Assembly (NCBI GenBank): GCA_947472765.1
Contig: CANJCM010000010.1
Location: 1-64,000, forward strand
DNA: 64,000 bases
Direction of reading: 5' to 3'
Source of the DNA: Opitutia bacterium
GTDB taxonomy: Bacteria; Verrucomicrobiota; Verrucomicrobiia; Opitutales; Opitutaceae
Shown: positions 61,755 to 64,000 of the stretch, in pieces
Position numbering within the stretch: position 1 is the stretch's first letter
Layout of the letters: every line of letters starts with the position of its first letter
The notes under the pieces: model-generated
What the model was told of the DNA's origin: nothing
What the model saw: the letters and a program-made list of their open reading frames with translations, nothing else
Database searches by the model: none
Translations under genes and position numbers: made by a program

Positions 61755-63401
61755 GTGAGCACCCGGCTTCTGCACCGCCTCCTGCCTTCGGACCGGAGGC
61801 GTCTTGGCCGGGCCTCGCGTTTTCTTCCGCCCTGGCTGGCGCTCGGATTCTGCCTCGCGTTGTCCGCCGGCCACGCCGCGGAAAATTCACCGGCGCGGGC
61901 GGGCCTGAGTCTTGGCGCGTACTCCGGCAAGCGGCTGACGTTTCTCGCGATCGATGACTACGCGCTGCCGCTGCGGGGCGAGCTCTGTTACTACCTCTCC
62001 AAGCCGACGGTGCGCGCCGAGCCGGTGATTACGCCGAGCCGGGGCAACCCGCACGCGACCGACGATGTCGCGACGCATTTCTACGGCACGGTGCTCCACG
62101 AGAACGGCCGGTTCCGCATGTGGTATTACGGCGTGGGTTGGGCAGCGACGCCGAACGACAAGGACATCGAGACGACCAAACTCCGGGAAGGGCCGGTGTG
62201 TTACGCCGAGAGCCAGGATGGCCTGCACTGGACGAAGCCGAAACTCGGCCAGGTCGTGCACCACGGCGGGAGCGACAATAACGCCATCGCGTTGCCGGAC
62301 GCCAAGACCGAGGGCGCCTTTGTCATCCGCGACGATCGCGATCCGGATCCCACCCGCCGCTACAAGATGGTTTACGAGAATCGCCCGGCGCACGATCGCT
62401 TCATGTCGGTGCGCACGGCGACGAGCGCCGATGGCATCACCTGGAAGGCGGGTCCGGACGCGCCGATCAAGGAGGGACTCGAGCCCTGCGCCTTCTACCA
62501 GCATGAGGGACTTTTTTATGTCAGCGCCCAGTTCGCTCCCCGTGCTGTGAGCGAGGGTGGGCACCGCGGCGGGCGGCAGGGCTACGTCTGGGTGTCCACC
62601 GATTTCAAGACCTGGCTGCAGGAGGCGGGCGAGGCGTTTCTCCTGCCCGAGCCGGCCGAGCCGAACGATCGCGGACTGGATCGGCCGGGCATGCAGGTTC
62701 ATCTCGGCGTGGGCGCGGTGAGCCAGGGCAACGTGCTGGTCGGACTCTACTGCCAGTGGAACAGCCAGCCCAAGGCGGGCGATTGGTTTGGTCGTGGCAC
62801 GACGACGGGTGATTTCGGTCTGCTTGTCTCGAGTGATGGTCAGCATTTTCGCGAGCCGGTGAAAGGACACGTGTTCATGTCGCGCAACGCTTCGCGCGCG
62901 GCGGTCACGCCGGGGATCCGGCACCAGCAAATCCTGCAGCAGTCCGGCAACGGCATCCTCAATATCGGCAACGAGACCTGGATCTACCACGGGCGCTGGG
63001 TGAACCCCGAGAAGCTGGAGAATTACTACGCCGAGATCGCCCTCGCCACGCTGCCGCGCGATCGCTGGGGCGCGGTTGGACTCTATCCCCGTTCGACGAG
63101 TGGCGCGGTCTGGAGCGCCCCGCTGACGCTGCAGCAGGCGGGCGCCCTCGTGACGCTCAACGCCGACGGCGTGCGCGGCATGCGGGTCGAGGTCGCCGAT
63201 GCGAACTTCCAGCTGCTGCCCGAGTTCTCTGGCGACAACGCCGGCCAGGCGGTCGCGGCAGATGGCCTCGACTGCGCGGTGACGTGGCCGCGCGGCAACC
63301 TCGATGCGCTCACGGGCCGCACCGTTCGCCTTAAAATCAGCCTGCAGCGCGGCGATTACGCTGAGCCCAGACTCTTCGCCTTGTACGTAACCTGCCCGTG
63401 A
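61755..63401 (+). CDS. Secreted beta-propeller glycosidase-like protein 3
   Basis: 548 residues from a GTG at 61755; upstream frame lies inside the aldolase gene, so this start with a signal peptide (about 14-40) is chosen. It contains THFYGTVLHENGRFRMWYYG, ESQDGLHWTKPKLGQVVHHG and a C-terminal jelly-roll (RVEVADANFQLLPEF). It is nearest to protein 4 (63443), which repeats LAIDDxxLPLR, YLSKPxVRAEPV and FRMWYY. The two form a recent tandem pair, distinct from proteins 1 and 2. Probable carbohydrate-active secreted protein. Confidence 0.75.
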   Translation: MSTRLLHRLLPSDRRRLGRASRFLPPWLALGFCLALSAGHAAENSPARAGLSLGAYSGKRLTFLAIDDYALPLRGELCYYLSKPTVRAEPVITPSRGNPHATDDVATHFYGTVLHENGRFRMWYYGVGWAATPNDKDIETTKLREGPVCYAESQDGLHWTKPKLGQVVHHGGSDNNAIALPDAKTEGAFVIRDDRDPDPTRRYKMVYENRPAHDRFMSVRTATSADGITWKAGPDAPIKEGLEPCAFYQHEGLFYVSAQFAPRAVSEGGHRGGRQGYVWVSTDFKTWLQEAGEAFLLPEPAEPNDRGLDRPGMQVHLGVGAVSQGNVLVGLYCQWNSQPKAGDWFGRGTTTGDFGLLVSSDGQHFREPVKGHVFMSRNASRAAVTPGIRHQQILQQSGNGILNIGNETWIYHGRWVNPEKLENYYAEIALATLPRDRWGAVGLYPRSTSGAVWSAPLTLQQAGALVTLNADGVRGMRVEVADANFQLLPEFSGDNAGQAVAADGLDCAVTWPRGNLDALTGRTVRLKISLQRGDYAEPRLFALYVTCP

Positions 63402-63442
63402 TCCGCCCAGGCGGTTGTCGCTGGCCGAACCTTGATTCCTCC

Positions 63443-64000
63443 ATGCAATTGAAAATCGCCCGGTCACCTTTCCTCGCTCCGCTGCTTGCCGGCATCGCGG
63501 CGCTTCTGCCTTCGCTCGCCTGCGGCGCCGACACCGCCCGGCCGCCGCGCGATTTCTATTTCCCCTCCACGGGCGTGCACGTCGAGGGCCAGGCGCTGCT
63601 GCTCGCGATCGACGACCAGCTCCTGCCGCTGCGCGAGAACATGGTCGAGTATCTGTCGAAGCCCGCCGTCCGCGCCGAGCCGGTGCTGTCACCGAGCAAG
63701 GACGACCCGCTGGCTCCCGATCAAGTTGCCGCCCACTTCTACGGCGCGGTTATTCAGGACGGCGGCAAATTTCGGATGTGGTATTACCCGGTGGGGTTGA
63801 GTGAACCAGGTGACGCGCGGAAGGCGGACCTCAAGAAAGTGACGCAGGGCCCGGTCTGCTACGCCGAGAGCACGGATGGCATTCACTGGACGAAGCCCGT
63901 GCTCGACCAGCTCGAGTTTAAGGGCAGCAAGCACAACAACGCCGTCGCGCTGCCCGACGAAAAGATCGAGGGCGTGCACGTCATCAAGGACGAGAGCGAC
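63443..64000 (+). CDS. Secreted beta-propeller glycosidase-like protein 4, partial
   Basis: The first 186 residues of a gene running off the window end; open from the ATG at 63443 with a signal peptide (about 1-29). It matches protein 3: LLLAIDDQLLPLR, YLSKPAVRAEPVLSPSKDD, AHFYGAVIQDGGKFRMWYYP, ESTDGIHWTKPVLDQLEFKG and SKHNNAV. Evidently a tandem duplicate. Completeness of the rest cannot be judged. Confidence 0.75.
   Translation, partial: MQLKIARSPFLAPLLAGIAALLPSLACGADTARPPRDFYFPSTGVHVEGQALLLAIDDQLLPLRENMVEYLSKPAVRAEPVLSPSKDDPLAPDQVAAHFYGAVIQDGGKFRMWYYPVGLSEPGDARKADLKKVTQGPVCYAESTDGIHWTKPVLDQLEFKGSKHNNAVALPDEKIEGVHVIKDESD

Overview
The window looks like a chromosomal segment from a high-GC Verrucomicrobiota bacterium, most likely an Opitutaceae relative. 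This is inferred from the gene content: a TonB receptor whose N-terminus carries a VVQLNPFVVT-type motif, a PEP-CTERM autotransporter-repeat protein, a DUF1080 protein, a formylglycine sulfatase, several Tat-exported or secreted sugar enzymes, and a strong GC bias. No 16S or other marker is present, so the family assignment is an inference.

Region 1 (1-27.5 kb) is a mosaic of single genes and small operons. It holds the 5' end of glyS, an HtrA protease, a membrane glycosyltransferase, DUF962 and DUF5009 membrane proteins, a Tat-exported TIM-barrel isomerase, a DUF4160/DUF2442 pair, an enolase-superfamily enzyme, a DUF1080 hydrolase, a transglutaminase-like protein, and a CHASE3-PAS sensor coupled to a lone receiver. 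These are followed by a sulfatase, a subclass-B3 metallo-beta-lactamase, an M20 peptidase, a class V aminotransferase, an MFS permease, an MsbA-like ABC exporter and a PEP-CTERM protein. Its intergenic spaces are filled with REP-type hairpins, usually in inverted pairs. Each is a GTAG/GGAG/GTGG-like tetranucleotide followed by an 8-bp stem. I count 25 copies in six stem families, with a broken REP-associated tyrosine transposase (RAYT) at 27.1-27.5 kb and a second RAYT tail fragment at the start of the ABC exporter gene. Several short inverted-repeat elements are also present.

Region 2 (27.5-33 kb) has a TPR-GT41 (O-GlcNAc-transferase-like) protein and a probable di-iron ferritin-fold protein divergent from an AraC regulator.

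Region 3 (32-64 kb) reads as one catabolic locus, tightly packed and free of REP hairpins. A leftward operon (40.4 to 32.1 kb) encodes two Gfo/Idh oxidoreductases, an HpcH/HpaI aldolase, an SDR, a CBM9-like protein, a glycosidase-like TIM barrel, a sugar isomerase-like protein and an MFS permease. Divergent from it are a GntR/FCD regulator and a TonB receptor. Then comes a ~14.6-kb rightward run: two secreted beta-propeller proteins, two probable alpha-barrel proteins, a Kelch protein, two tandem enolase/2-hydroxyacid-dehydrogenase modules and a large FG-GAP protein. After a 218-bp inverted-repeat element, two divergent amidohydrolases, a DapA-family aldolase and two more propellers follow, the last cut by the window end.

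An almost identical 15-bp palindrome (TATACMASTGYATSC) lies in front of the GntR gene, the TonB receptor and the amidohydrolase pair, so these units probably form one regulon. The combination suggests uptake and outer-membrane or periplasmic processing of a glycan, then oxidation, lactone hydrolysis, dehydration and aldol cleavage of an acidic or deoxy sugar. The substrate cannot be read from sequence alone.
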